Assembly (NCBI GenBank): GCA_029721515.1
Contig: JAQQSB010001334.1
Span: 1 to 64,000 of the forward strand
Source of the DNA: Synanceia verrucosa
Lineage: Eukaryota; Chordata; Actinopteri; Perciformes; Synanceiidae
DNA: 64,000 nt
Direction: 5' to 3'
In this document: one piece after another, positions 45,196 through 55,564 of the stretch
Layout of the letters: each line of letters opens with the position of its first letter
Numbering within the stretch: position 1 is the first letter of the stretch
Notes under the pieces: generated by a model
Databases searched by the model: none
Told to the model about the DNA's origin: nothing
Seen by the model: the letters and a program-made list of their open reading frames with translations, nothing else
Translations under genes and position numbers: made by a program

Positions 45196-45213
45196 TGGCG
45201 TCACGAACAGGAT
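45196..45213 (+). other. Candidate primer-binding site
   Basis: TGGCGTCACGAACAGGAT starts three bases after the 5' LTR. It begins with TGG, complementary to a tRNA CCA end, and has the right length. I cannot assign the primer tRNA from memory. Confidence 0.6.
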
Positions 45214-45610
45214 TTCAACAGAACAAGGACTGGTAAGTGCAATTTTTTTTTTATGCCTTACCATGTCTGCGTTTGATGAAATCAAAAGAAATGTATGGAA
45301 GATGTTGAAAGTCAATAGAGCGTATTTTTATTGATCATAATAATTGGTATAAAGAAGAGCAGAGTGGTCAAGGGAGTGTAGTTTTATGTGATGTTTTTAT
45401 TTTCTGTTGTGTTGCATATTGATGCTGTTGCTGAGGGGTGAGCTAGTTTAGGCCGTGCTTGAAACAGGCAGACCTACGTGAGGCTTGAACCAGAGGGAAG
45501 ACGATCCTGGCGTAGGGCCCTGGAGGCCATTTTCGGTCAAGCCAAGAACGGGGGGGTCGTGTGCTTAGGACCCCCGTGCGGACCCCCTGTGGATGTTGTC
45601 CTTGGGGGGT

Positions 45611-46065
45611 CATAAGACTGCTATGAGTTACATAGCAGTGCTGACAGAGTTGCTGTCAGCGGGTGTGTATTAAGACTGTTATGAGTTACATAGCAGTGCT
45701 GACAGAGTTGCTGTCAGTGGGTGTGTATTAAGACTGTTATGAGTTACATAGTAGTACTGACAGAGTTGCTGTCAGCGGGTGTGTATTAAGACTGTTATGA
45801 GTTACATAGCAGTACTGACAGAGTTGCTGTCAGCGGGTGTGTATTAAGACTGTTATGAGTTACATAGCAGTGCTGACAGAGTTGCTGTCAGCGGGTGTGT
45901 ATTAAGACTGTTATGAGTTACATAACAGTGCTGACAGAGTTGCTGTCAGCGGGTGTGTATTAAGGCTGCTATGAGTTACATAGCAGTGCTGACAGAGTTG
46001 CTGTCAGCGGGTGTGTGTTAAGACTGTTATGAGTTACATAGCAGTGCTGACAGAGTTGCTGCCAG
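45611..46065 (+). repeat. 58-bp tandem array, eight copies, two hairpins each
   Basis: Units start at 45614, 45672, 45730, 45788, 45846, 45904, 45962 and 46020. Each unit holds two inverted repeats: ACTGYTATG-AGTTA-CATARYAGT and GCTGACAG-AGTTG-CTGTCAGC. Most differences between units keep pairing through G-U or restored Watson-Crick pairs. It lies in the leader between the primer-binding site and the gag start. The period is not a multiple of three, so it is not coding. Confidence 0.95.
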
Positions 46066-46181
46066 TGTGATTTCTGACCACTGCTGCTGGAAATTTTAAT
46101 TGGAGACCTTTGGGGCAGAAGTAACATACATATTGAAGACCTTTCATTGTTTGTCAGTTTGTCTCAGTGTAAACTAACACA

Positions 46182-46241
46182 ATGGGTAATGAATCGTCCA
46201 AAGCTCTGAGTAGTTGTGGATCAAAAGCTAATGTGATTTAA
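46182..46241 (+). pseudogene. gag start remnant
   Basis: An ATG frame opens MGNESSK, with Gly2 and Ser6 fitting an N-myristoylation signal as in matrix proteins of gamma and epsilon-type retroviruses. It stops after 19 residues. Position (just after the leader) and motif together support the call. The rest of gag is absent. Confidence 0.5.
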
Positions 46242-47500
46242 TTCTCCAAATAGCAGAAGGAGAGGTCAACCTGTCATTGAAGTCATGTGGTATTACATAT
46301 TTTTGCACACATACCGTACATCTGAGCAAATAACACGTTTATACATGATATGAGACCTTGCATGCCTGTGTGGTCACAGGTAGATAGTCAGCTAGGTGGA
46401 GGGCGTCATGGTCACAGGGTCACTTCACTGTAAGAAATGATTCTGTGCTCATGTAGATTTGAATAAATGTATTAGATGTGTTTTTGATTTTGAGACAACT
46501 ATTCAATTAAATTTCAAATAAAATGCACCCATTGTAGTTAATAATAAAAAAATAAAACATAAGGATTATATTTATAAAATCCCAAATAGAGAGAACATTG
46601 AGTTGATTGAAATTCATATAAACAGGCAGATTTTAATTGAAGTGGGTTTTTTTTTTAAATTATGCCTGCAATTCCCATCATGCCCCTGCCCCATATTACA
46701 GTATTTGCAGTTACTTTGTTAAGCTAGCTGATTCACCTTTGTAAATGCAGATATTACTTTGTGTTTTAATGCTCCTGTTTTGAACATGGCAGTTTATGGA
46801 GTTCATTGTCATGTTTTTGCTCTTTTACAGTTCCACCATCGGTGAGGTGGCTGGAACGTTTCTTGACTTCAGCTCTATTTTAATACAGTTCATGCTTTGA
46901 TGATTTCTTCTGGTTTGAAATGAGACTGTGGTTGCAGTGTACACGGATGTGCAACAATGTGTGTGAAGCACAAAATGAATAGTTAATAAAATTATTATCT
47001 CAGTATTTCTTAAGTTCTCTACTTTCTGGGCCACAGGCTGGTTATTCATCAAAAGGAAGAATATTAAGATTAAATTCAGTGCATTGATAAAATTCAAATT
47101 AGATGATTATTACACAATTATGTATCATTGATACGTAGAATTAAATTAATTTTTATTAATATCATTTACACATTAGGGAGTTTATCGTTTAGAAAATCAA
47201 CTCAATATTTTTGTTTAGGTTATTATTAATTCTGTACCGTTGTCTATTTGAATCTACTCATATTACATGGATAACTATTAAGGGCCTTATTTGATTAATA
47301 TTTACTTAATACCAAACCTTGTGAAATTTAATAAACAATATTGCTTGTAATCTGTCCCCTCATTAGATGTGGTGTATCTTTTCATACAGTGTGTTAATGT
47401 TGGTGATGAGGATTTAAAAAAGGTGATTGATTAGGGTGTGTTGCTTGCTGAAGTGAAACATTGTCTGACATATTTGGTTCATGGTGTTATATTTATTATT
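46242..47500. other. AT-rich internal retroviral or inserted DNA
   Basis: No gag, protease or early reverse-transcriptase motif could be found between the gag start and the pol fragment. A segment of several kilobases typical of the family is missing, and this AT-rich sequence stands in its place. Confidence 0.4.
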
Positions 47501-47514
47501 ACTAATGATCTGAT

Positions 47515-48234
47515 GTGCATGGACTAATAAGGGAAACAGTAGACTTGGACGCGTCTGCCACAGGGGGTTTTGTTGAGAGTCCGTCAGTATATGCAGCGGC
47601 CGTTAAGAGGGATTTGGATGACCTCCACTTGCCAGGGGGCTCCACACTGTTGCAATATATTGATGACCTTTTGATAGCCTCTCCATCAGCTGAGGCCTGC
47701 CACTCAGACTCCATTTTGCTCCTACAAAGACTGGCTGAAAGTGGACACAGAGCATCACTGGCTAAGCTCCAGTTCTGCCGTTCTGAGGTGACATATTTGG
47801 GACATGTGCTGAAAAATGCACCTTTTGTCACCAGAGAGGGTAAGGCTGTTGGTGAACATGCCCCCTCCTATAACAAAGAAGGAAATGCTTTCTTTTCTGG
47901 GAATGGCTAACTACTGCAGGCACTGGATTGCTGATTATGCAGCTGTGGACTCTTCTTTGCAAGCTGCCACACCACAGTCTTCTCCTCCTGTAGTGCAGTG
48001 GACTGATGAAATGCATAAGGCGTGCAGAGACATGGCTCCCACTATCGTCCTGTTGCATATTACTCCTCTCGGCTCACCCCTGTGGTTGTCAGCATGCCAG
48101 GTTGCCTACGAGCAGTGCTACTGACTACAAGTACAGCTGTAAAGGTCAAAGGAAGAGCAGAATGGATTCATGCTACAAGGTGCAGATTGACTCCAGCACC
48201 TGCCGATGAAGCACCAGCAGGGCCTGGCAGGTAA
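47515..48234 (+). pseudogene. pol remnant: reverse transcriptase, RNase H start and integrase end
   Basis: The first frame (47515 to about 47830) has SPSVYAAAVKRDL and the catalytic LLQYIDDLL, then a thumb segment. A second frame (about 47816-48060) continues with LSFLGMANYCRHW. A third frame (48022-48234) begins like RNase H (RPVAYYSSRL) and then joins directly to what looks like the integrase C-terminal tail (AEWIHATRC). The fingers of the reverse transcriptase and most of RNase H and integrase are deleted, and there are at least two frameshifts. Confidence 0.8.
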
Positions 48235-48509
48235 TGGGGAGGCTGTTTCTCTTCTTCTTCCTCTTTCTGTGCAGATTCAGAGAAGTAACAGTGCATGATG
48301 CTCCAAGCAAAGAGAAGCCGGACGGCTCTCTTGGTCCAGACCTCCCTGTGGAACCTGAAATCAGCATCGCTAACCCCTGCTCCTACCAGAAGGGGGACTC
48401 TCTGCTGACGTTACCTGGAGAGGTGGACACTGAATTGGGTCCTGAATGTGAGAAATGGCATTTTCACAGCAAATTTAAAAATTTAAAAGTACATCCATGG
48501 TACAAATAG
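48234..48509 (+). pseudogene. Possible env start remnant
   Basis: An ATG overlaps the pol stop by one base (TAATG). The frame opens MGRLFLFFFLFLC, a strong hydrophobic signal-peptide-like segment, and runs 91 residues to a stop. Overlap of pol end and env start is usual in retroviruses. No fusion peptide, furin site or transmembrane segment follows, so the assignment rests on position and leader alone. Confidence 0.4.
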
Positions 48510-48869
48510 GAAAAAACAATTTTTATTTGTTGAATTATTGTGTTCAGTTAACATTTTGTTTGTCATTAAAATATATTTTGTCCTTATTTAATACATGCAT
48601 GTACTATTATCATTACTGATTGTAATATTTCATACTTGTTATTTAATGCTTCTTTCCTACTATAGCTTGTTTTACACCGCTGTGCTAAGTCAATTTCCTC
48701 CAATGGGGGATGAATAAATAACCATTCTATTCTATTCTGCTCCTTTATGGACTCTGCAACGGCATGAGTCCAAACACCATGAAGACTCAGAGGGAGGAAA
48801 CCCCTTGTTCACGTGTGTCTAACTTGTTCTGGCTGACCACCTCATGTCCATGAACATCATCACAAAAGT

Positions 48870-49620
48870 CTGTCTGAGATCTGCACACACACACATACAC
48901 ACACACACACATACACACACAGCACAGTCAGCTGATCTGAGTGCTGGAGACAACACTGTCAGTTAGTGCATTAAAATATTTTTGTGAAGCTAATATTAGT
49001 TATCGTAACAAGTATTAAACAAGCATCAACATGGTGAAACGGTTTCAGAAAAATCATCGTTTTAATCTACTCTGGCTCTGACGGGAGAGTTAAGTGTTTT
49101 TTTGTTGTTTCTTTCTGCTTTAATTTCAAAATAAAAGCCCTTCGGTGTTTTGTCCGGTCATTGTTTGTTAACACGAGGCGTTTATTTTGATATGCTGTAT
49201 GTATAAGAATAAATCCTCAATGCAAGCTTGACTAGCTTTATATAGAAAGACAATGAGTTATCTTGATGTGTAGAGTTTATTCTGAAGGACTAACCGGAAG
49301 CAGTGACATGGGTAAGCATGCTGGTATGATAAAGCGCAGACTACAGAGTCATTATAGATTTATTATCTTCGTTAATTACAGTAGAAACACCTACAAAAGC
49401 TAAAAGTACAGCTGGCAGCAGGTTATAATGTGACTATTGAAGTTAGTGACTCCTCCTCTACCAGCAGCACTAATGTTACCTACAGCAGAACATGACTGAT
49501 ATCTGTGTTCAATCTTTAGTCTTTATAAACTATACTAACATTTTATTTATGAGATAATGATGAGTCGTTAGAGTGACCTCTTTGTTAATGTGTGTTAAGA
49601 ATTATAATCATTAATCTATC
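48870..49620 (+). mobile_element. hAT-like element fragment inside the retrovirus
   Basis: It matches 19110-19440 and 20200-20350 (GAGATCTGCACACACAC, GGAGACAACACTGTCAGT, AAGACAATGAGTTATCTTGA). It lacks the nested 0.7-kb element found at 19494-20197 and so preserves its empty site near 49195. Confidence 0.65.
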
Positions 49621-50380
49621 ATGCGATTACAGCTCAACCAGGATTGGTGTTATGATATTGTTATTTTAGGTGACTGTCTCTTGGGATTGATTTGATTGAT
49701 TTTTCATTTTATTGAATGTTTTCTGAATATAAAAATAAATAAAGAATAAAAATAAACAAAATAAAAAGAGAAACTTCAACAGGTGACAAGCAGTAAAGAA
49801 GCCTACGATGAAGATGGATTCCACTCACAGTGCGGGCCACCATGCATCGTATGTGCTAGTAACCTCTCCATGGTGGCGGCCCCCAGCTCTGCAAAAAGCA
49901 CATGGGCTGAAGACCACCTCGTTTGTTCACCATTATATAATCACAATGTTTGTTTTAAGTGTTCAGAGTATTGTGTAATCATTTATAATGAAGGGTCCCT
50001 CTCAGATGCTAAGGTTACATCTTACATGTCATAATTTGCATAGTTAATAGGGTAAATAAGAGGGTACGGGTTGCATTTAGACTGAAAAGTGATTTCCATT
50101 TACATTATTAATAATTTATATTATTAACAGGTGTTGTTTTAAATTGACAGTTTGTGTTTTTTAAGGGTATCCATTTTTTTGCTTGATTCATGTTACTGGA
50201 TGGCTAAAGGGTCAATTTACGATTTGATGTTATGTGTTTTGAGATGTGTTAATGTTTTCATCACAGTAATATTCCTGTAATGCTCGAGTAAGGTCTGTTT
50301 TACCTTCCCCCTTTGACGGTTGTCAGAAAATTAAAAAAAAAATGTCAGCTTCTATGTTTGGTATTGATCTTATGATCAAT

Positions 50381-50390
50381 AAGAGGGGAG
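50381..50390 (+). other. Polypurine tract
   Basis: AAGAGGGGAG immediately precedes the 3' LTR, the required position for plus-strand priming. Confidence 0.8.
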
Positions 50391-50912
50391 TGTTATGGAT
50401 TTTTTCTAAATTTAGGAGTTTCTAGGGTTGGCTAGTGTCCTTTTTTTACAGCAGTAAATCCTTAAACTGTCCCTCCAGAATGCAGGGTTGGAGCACAGTG
50501 TCTCAAGGAAAACAGATGGCTAGTTATCTCTAAGTTGACTAGGTAACCAAGGTCAGAGGAGTCTGCCAGCGTTGGCCCTTTGATAAGGCCGATGGCTGAG
50601 CGTCAGCAAGACAACAGGCGCCACTGTTAGTTCAGAGCTTAGAATGAGCATGCCCTGACTGTAACGCTACTCTAGAGTAATGTAAGGTAATATACTTGTA
50701 CTTAACTGGGTGTTAGTTTATAAGGCTGAGCACCATAGGGAAAGGTAGGAATATGTGGCGGACTCTGGCAGCTTTACGGTTGTCCACGACAAAGTTCATA
50801 TTCCTCCTGATATATCAGAATCTTCAATAAATGTTACTTCTTCAATCAACCGCGGGAGGCTCGTGGGTGCATCCATTCTTTCATCACTGACTATTCAGTA
50901 TTTTCCACGACA
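50391..50912 (+). repeat. 3' LTR
   Basis: It is 522 bp, TGTTATGG to CCACGACA, about 96 percent identical to the 5' LTR. The flanking bases (CTACG) do not repeat the 5' flank (CTAAC), so there is no target duplication. Confidence 0.9.
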
Positions 50913-51589
50913 CTACGTACACCCCACCGACATAATTTTTACCTCAAAACGTTGGAAATCTTGTCCTGGTCATAGCGATGTGTCTCTCATGTCTCTGAGG
51001 TTTACAGTTTTGGCTCCAGACCCTTAATTTGGGCGGCACCTCCAAAAATCCGTAGGGTCCAATGTTAATTTTCAGAGGAAAAGGCGTGAGAAAGCAAAGA
51101 AATCTCTTGTGTTTAACCTGCCGCTGTCAGCCTTCTGAGTGGGCTAGAGACATAAAATTTACACCACTGCGATCATTGCAAGCTCCTGCCGCCTCTCGTC
51201 CAAACCCCAAAGGCCTATGCCTTACGGTGTTTGATTCATTCAGAGGAGTTCAACAGGTCCAACTCAGCTTGAAATCAGTGGCAGTCAGTGAGAGCCAGTG
51301 TGGGAGACAGAGCAGGGGCGTGCCTAGACTTTTTCATAGGGGTGCCCCATGGGGTGTCGTAGCCATGCAGGGGTGGACAGCAGAATTAGGTGATGCGCAT
51401 GCACCTCCTCACATGCAGAAAGCTAAGCTCTACTATTTACAGTTTTTTTTTTCCACAAAGGATTAACTGCTCTGAATCAGACTCGTTTTTCAAAATACAA
51501 AGTGCGTGCTTCGGTCTGTGCGTTTGCAACATGAATCTTGGACAGGCACACATTTAATGTGGATGGTATGTGGTTAGGATTTTGTGTAT
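50913..51589 (+). repeat. Dispersed repeat, paralogue of 13610-14330
   Basis: It starts flush with the 3' LTR at CTACGTAC and matches 13625 onward (AAAACGTTGGAAATCT, CTAGACTTTTTCATAGGGG). The last 180 bases are unrecognised. Confidence 0.6.
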
Positions 51590-52050
51590 GTTTAGCCAGA
51601 TTGTAGCTATATTTTTATTAGCATAAGTTTAAAAATCACATGACCAGGAGCATTGCTTAAGTATTGCTTAAATGATGGTTTTTCAGCTGCACGTAAAAGC
51701 TGCAGACTGGAATGATTTCTCTTTTTCAGGTCACATCATTCTCATCCTACTGCCTAGATCTCACACACTCAGAGTGCACAGCAGAGTTAAAATGTATTCT
51801 TCTCCAGATTCTAGTTGATTCAGCCTGTACAGCTCCTAAGCAGTTTGTAACCAATAATTTTGTGCTCATTGCTGATATGTATCTCCAGGAGACAATAGGA
51901 AGGTTTCACACAGCGGGAAAAAGAGGTTCTGTTTTCCCTGACATGTTGATAGGCCCTGTTGAGATGTGAAAGGTCACGCTTGTGCTATTTTATTATCCAA
52001 GTATGATTTGTTTGAAGCATAGACAGGTTTATTCGTTGTGGGTAATATTA
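51590..52050 (-). repeat. F1 repeat fragment, inverted
   Basis: The reverse complement matches 15090-15545 (landmarks: AGAACCTCTTTTTCCCGC, TATTGTCTCCTGGAGATA, GTAGGATGAGAATGATGTG). Open frames across it are not conserved among copies. Confidence 0.7.
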
Positions 52051-52900
52051 ACTTAGACATTTTTACTGATTAAGGTTTGTGCAAATATACTGATATGGTT
52101 ATGGTGTGTTCAATCATTTAAATTCATTATAATTGTATGTTCAACCAATATACAACTTTTTATCAGAATAAGGTTTGCATTGTTACACTTATATTTCTCA
52201 CTTGTAGTGACGAAGTTAATAATGTATTCTGATGATACTTTTCATGATGTTTTTAGTATGGGTGGTGTATTTTGTAGAAGTAGTGGGTGTAAACAAGGTT
52301 CTTATCTCCCTTGGCCGGAGACATCTCCCACAAAATAACACCCTGCAGGTCTGCTGTGCCACTTTGGGATGCCCTTTTGCACCAGATGTCAACCAATGAG
52401 GAGAAGAACTGATGACATCCAACACCCCGGAGACCTGAAGACAACGCCTAGTTAGAAAGTGAAACTTGTAAAAACTATAAAAAGATTGGACTTAGCCTTG
52501 TGCGGCGTTCCTGGAACACCAAAAACCCAGACTCTGTTTTAATATTCTTTGTCTCACTCATTAAATAGAGTTTTTAACTGAGAAATCTCCTCGTCTTCCT
52601 CGTCTTCTCTCCCTCTCATCAACGACCACGCAGGAAAACGGGTGTAAGGTATATTTAATCTTATTTGGAGTCAGATTACTTATTGCCTGTTACTTATTGT
52701 TCTCGAGTGTGGGAAATTAGTACTGGAATACCCCTCAAAGATAGGAAACCCCTACCCAAGAGTGTGGGAAAGTACCTCATGGGAAGTAATAGTACCTCTT
52801 GGAGTCAGTGAGTGTTCCATCTTTAGAGTTGTGGGAAACTAATATAAGAGTGCCTCGTGGGAAATATGAGTACCGCTTGTAACAAGCACAACCACCCGTT
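52051..52900 (+). mobile_element. LTR and leader fragment of the second retroviral family
   Basis: It corresponds to the inverted fragment at 37238-38012: GGCCGGAGACATCTCCC, CAACCAATGAGGAGAAG, TATAAAAAG, CATTAAATAGAG, then a leader with repeated GTGGGAAA..AGTACC words. The LTR left end is unclear and no coding region follows. Confidence 0.55.
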
Positions 52901-53502
52901 AATTAGGGGGCGACCTCAATGCTAATAGACCTGGGACCTGCAACCTCTGCTGACGTGGACCGTCCTCATGCTGATCACTTTCCGAGATGACGAGTTTGAT
53001 AATAAAAGAAAGAATCTATTACGGAGGGTATGTGCGGGATGGTGGCAAAGAGCAATCAAATTCCAACAGGAACAACGACTGAGAGTCAAAGCATGGAAAC
53101 ACAAAAGAACTGTGTTATGTAATCCATAAAGCAATACGTTCGTAAAGTCAAGTCAAGTTTATTTGTATCGCCCAATATCACAAATTATGAATTTGCCCCA
53201 TTGGGCTTTACAGTCTGTACAGGATATGACACCCTCTGTCCTTTACAAATGACCCTCGCATCGACTAAGGAAAAACTCCCCAAAAAAAACCTAACAGGGA
53301 AAAAGAAACGGAAGAAACCTCAGGAAGAGCAACAGAGGAGGGATCCCTCTTCCAGGATGGACAGACGTGCAATAGATGCCATGTGTACAGAATAACAACA
53401 ATGAAAACACATTAACACTACATACAAAATTGTATGGAGATGTCCAACTCAATATAACAACAGCTAATATACTGTGATGGAAATTTAGCTGATTGTATAA
53501 GC
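52901..53502. repeat. Abundant fish interspersed repeat (53143-53400) and flank
   Basis: From 53143 it reads AAGTCAAGTTTATTTGTATC, then CCCAATATCACAAATTATGA, GAAACCTCAGGAAGAGCAAC and GGATGGACAGACGTGCAATA. I recognise this as a very common repeat in percomorph genomes but cannot name its class. The 60-residue frame within it is spurious. Confidence 0.6.
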
Positions 53503-53900
53503 TGTTATGTCTGAACTCATGATGATGTCGCTGGAAGTTATCTTGTTTTAGTTTTCACAGAGAACAGTGTGTGTCTTTTCCTCGCCATCAGGCCTGATAG
53601 ACTTGTGGACTCTGTCTACAGTAAAACATACAGCATGTTCGTTTATCACTATGACGGTATTGCTTGTCAGCAGGAACTCACGTAAGCATGTATGTATCAG
53701 TAGTGCATAAATATTGTTTTTCCTTACATTCAGTATGGGCACAAAGCTCTGTGCTGTGTGTCTGAATTCTCATCTCTGTTCTGCAGACAGATATTAAAAG
53801 CAACTCTTTTGGGCAACGGAATCAGTGAAGTTACTCACTCCTTGTGTAATTAAAGAACCCTGTGGATATTAGACCATCCTGACAGAATATTTCCACAACA
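53503..53900 (+). repeat. LTR-like repeat, copy a
   Basis: It begins TGTTATGT and ends TTCCACAACA. It is about 90 percent similar to 54769-55156 and contains a polyadenylation-like ATTAAA (about 53793). Its ends resemble those of the retrovirus LTR (TGTTATGG..CCACGACA), suggesting a related family. Confidence 0.65.
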
Positions 53901-53976
53901 ATACAGTGTGTATATATAGAATTGTATGAGAGTGTAATGCCAGCTATACCACATCATCACAAGGCTGTATAGAAGA

Positions 53977-54608
53977 TACACTATATTGCCAAAAGTATTT
54001 GCTCATCTGCCTTGACTCGCACATGAACTTAAGTGACATCCCATTCCTAATCCATAGGGTTCAATATGATGTCGGTCCACCCTTTGCAGCTATAACAGCC
54101 TCAACTCTTCCGGGAAGGCTGTTCACAAGGTTTAGGAGTGTGTTTATGGGAATTTTTGACCATTCTTCCAGAAGGTCACACACTGATGTTGGACCAGAAG
54201 GCCTGGCTCTCAGTCTCTGCTCTAATTCATCCCAACGGTGTTCTATCGGGTTGAGGTCAGGACTCTGTGCAGGCCAGTCAAGTTCATCCACACCAGACTC
54301 TGTCATCCATGTCTTTATGGACCTTGCTTTGTGCACTGGTGCACAGTCATGTTGGAAGAGGAAGGGGCCAGCTCCAAACTGTTCCCACAAAGTTGGGAGC
54401 ATGGAATTGTCCAAAATGTCTTTCACTGTTCACATGTTCCTTTCACTGGAATTAAGGGGCCAAGCCCAGCTCCTGAAAAACAACCCCACACCATAATCCC
54501 CCCTCCACCAAACTTTACACTTGGCACAATCACAAGTCCAACAAGTACCGTTCTCCTGGCAACCGCCAGACCCAGACTTGTCCATCAGATTGCCAGATGG
54601 AGAAGCGC
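53977..54608 (-). mobile_element. Truncated Tc1-like element of a second family
   Basis: The left end carries the inverted repeat TACACTATATTGCCAAAAGT, followed by the 3' half of a transposase in minus orientation. The match stops at about 54608, so the 5' half and the other terminus are missing. This is a well-known, abundant fish Tc1 family distinct from the one at 5523. Confidence 0.85.
54061..54426 (-). pseudogene. Tc1-like transposase, C-terminal part
   Basis: The frame is open for 121 residues: LFQHDCAPVHKARS holds the second catalytic Asp and SPDLNPIEHRWDEL the third acidic residue, followed by the usual C-terminal helices. The N-terminal paired-like domain and first Asp are missing. 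More transposase sequence continues upstream to about 54600 out of frame. Confidence 0.85.
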
Positions 54609-54768
54609 ACCACTTAAAATATATACAACATATACACATGCATGAATGAAGACATGTCAGAGGGTGAGGTTGCCATGTAAGAACCCCAGAGGAGTTGGGG
54701 TTTGCTGCTTTGCTCAAGGGAATATGATAGAAATTTAAACAGCTGTGGTAGCAGAATGTGTCAGAAGC

Positions 54769-55156
54769 TGTTATGTATGAACTCATGATGGTGTTGCTAG
54801 AAGTTATCTTGTTTAGTCTTCACAGAGAACAGTGTGTGTGCAGTATGCCTTTTCCTCACCGTCAGGCCTGATAGCATACAGCATGTTCATTTCTCACTAT
54901 GACGGTATTGCTTGTCAACAGGAACTCACAAACGTGTATGTATCAGAAGTGCATAAATACTGCTTTTCCTGACATTCTGTATGGACATTCACTCACAACG
55001 CTTTGAGCTGTGTTTGAAATATCATCTCTGTTCTGCAGACAGTTAATAAAAGAGCTCTTTTGGGCAACTGAATCAGTGAAGTTTATTCACCGGACTCTTG
55101 TGTAGTTAAAGAACCCTGTGGAAATTAAAACATCCTGACAGAATATTTCCACAACA
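54769..55156 (+). repeat. LTR-like repeat, copy b
   Basis: This is the partner of 53503-53900, in the same orientation. AATAAA lies at about 55046. The 868-bp interval between copies has no primer-binding site or polypurine tract that I can see and is mostly the Tc1 fragment, so these may be two solo LTRs. Confidence 0.6.
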
Positions 55157-55564
55157 TTTTCTCATTCATACATTTTCATGTAAATCCCTTGCTGAATTTA
55201 CAGAGAAAAGTTTTAGTCGTTACATGGTCATACTTCATGTACTACACTTGCGTTAGCGCCAAAAGCTGTGTTGTCTGCTATATCAGCGGTACAGCGATAG
55301 CAATTTGTACATAAATGACCAAGTTCCAAATTACTTACCTGTCCGACATTTAATAAAAGCGCTGACTGAAGCGATGCTACGACTTCTCCCATTGCGATGA
55401 CGTTGCTACGGACATAATCCAGTGTGACACTGGAGCTATTAGTCATTTGGCTTTCATCCAAAATCATAATTGTTTTGATTGGCCCTTGTCCAATGTGAGA
55501 TTGAAGGGCTAGGTGATCTATTGGCTCAGCACATTGGAGTAACAACAGACTATCGGTCGCCAGC
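55157..55564. other. No recognisable gene
   Basis: A minus-strand frame of 105 residues (55228-55545) has no domain I recognise and no splice or start context in its favour. Confidence 0.35.

Larger units (their letters stand above)
44671..50912 (+). mobile_element. Endogenous retrovirus, internally deleted and disrupted
   Basis: Two 522-bp LTRs, a candidate primer-binding site, an unusual leader array, short gag, pol and env remnants and a polypurine tract are in the expected order. The pol motifs place it with fish gamma/epsilon-like retroviruses. It cannot encode virus: gag is 20 codons long, pol is frameshifted with a deletion from RNase H to the integrase end, and env is cut short. About 48870-49620 matches a hAT-like element, showing later insertion or rearrangement. 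Confidence 0.85.

Noticed and set aside
45035..45334. 99-residue frame repeated at 50755
   Set aside because: It lies mostly within the LTR, starts at a non-ATG codon and runs through the primer-binding site, so it is a by-product of LTR sequence.
45611..46065. CRISPR-like array
   Set aside because: Units are contiguous with no variable spacers, the context is a retroviral leader, and the DNA is from a vertebrate.
51712..51969. Open frame similar to one at 15217-15498 and 42406-42591
   Set aside because: All lie in F1 copies; frames are not conserved in length or phase among copies.
54238..54645. Plus-strand frame of 135 residues
   Set aside because: It is antisense to the Tc1-like transposase relic.
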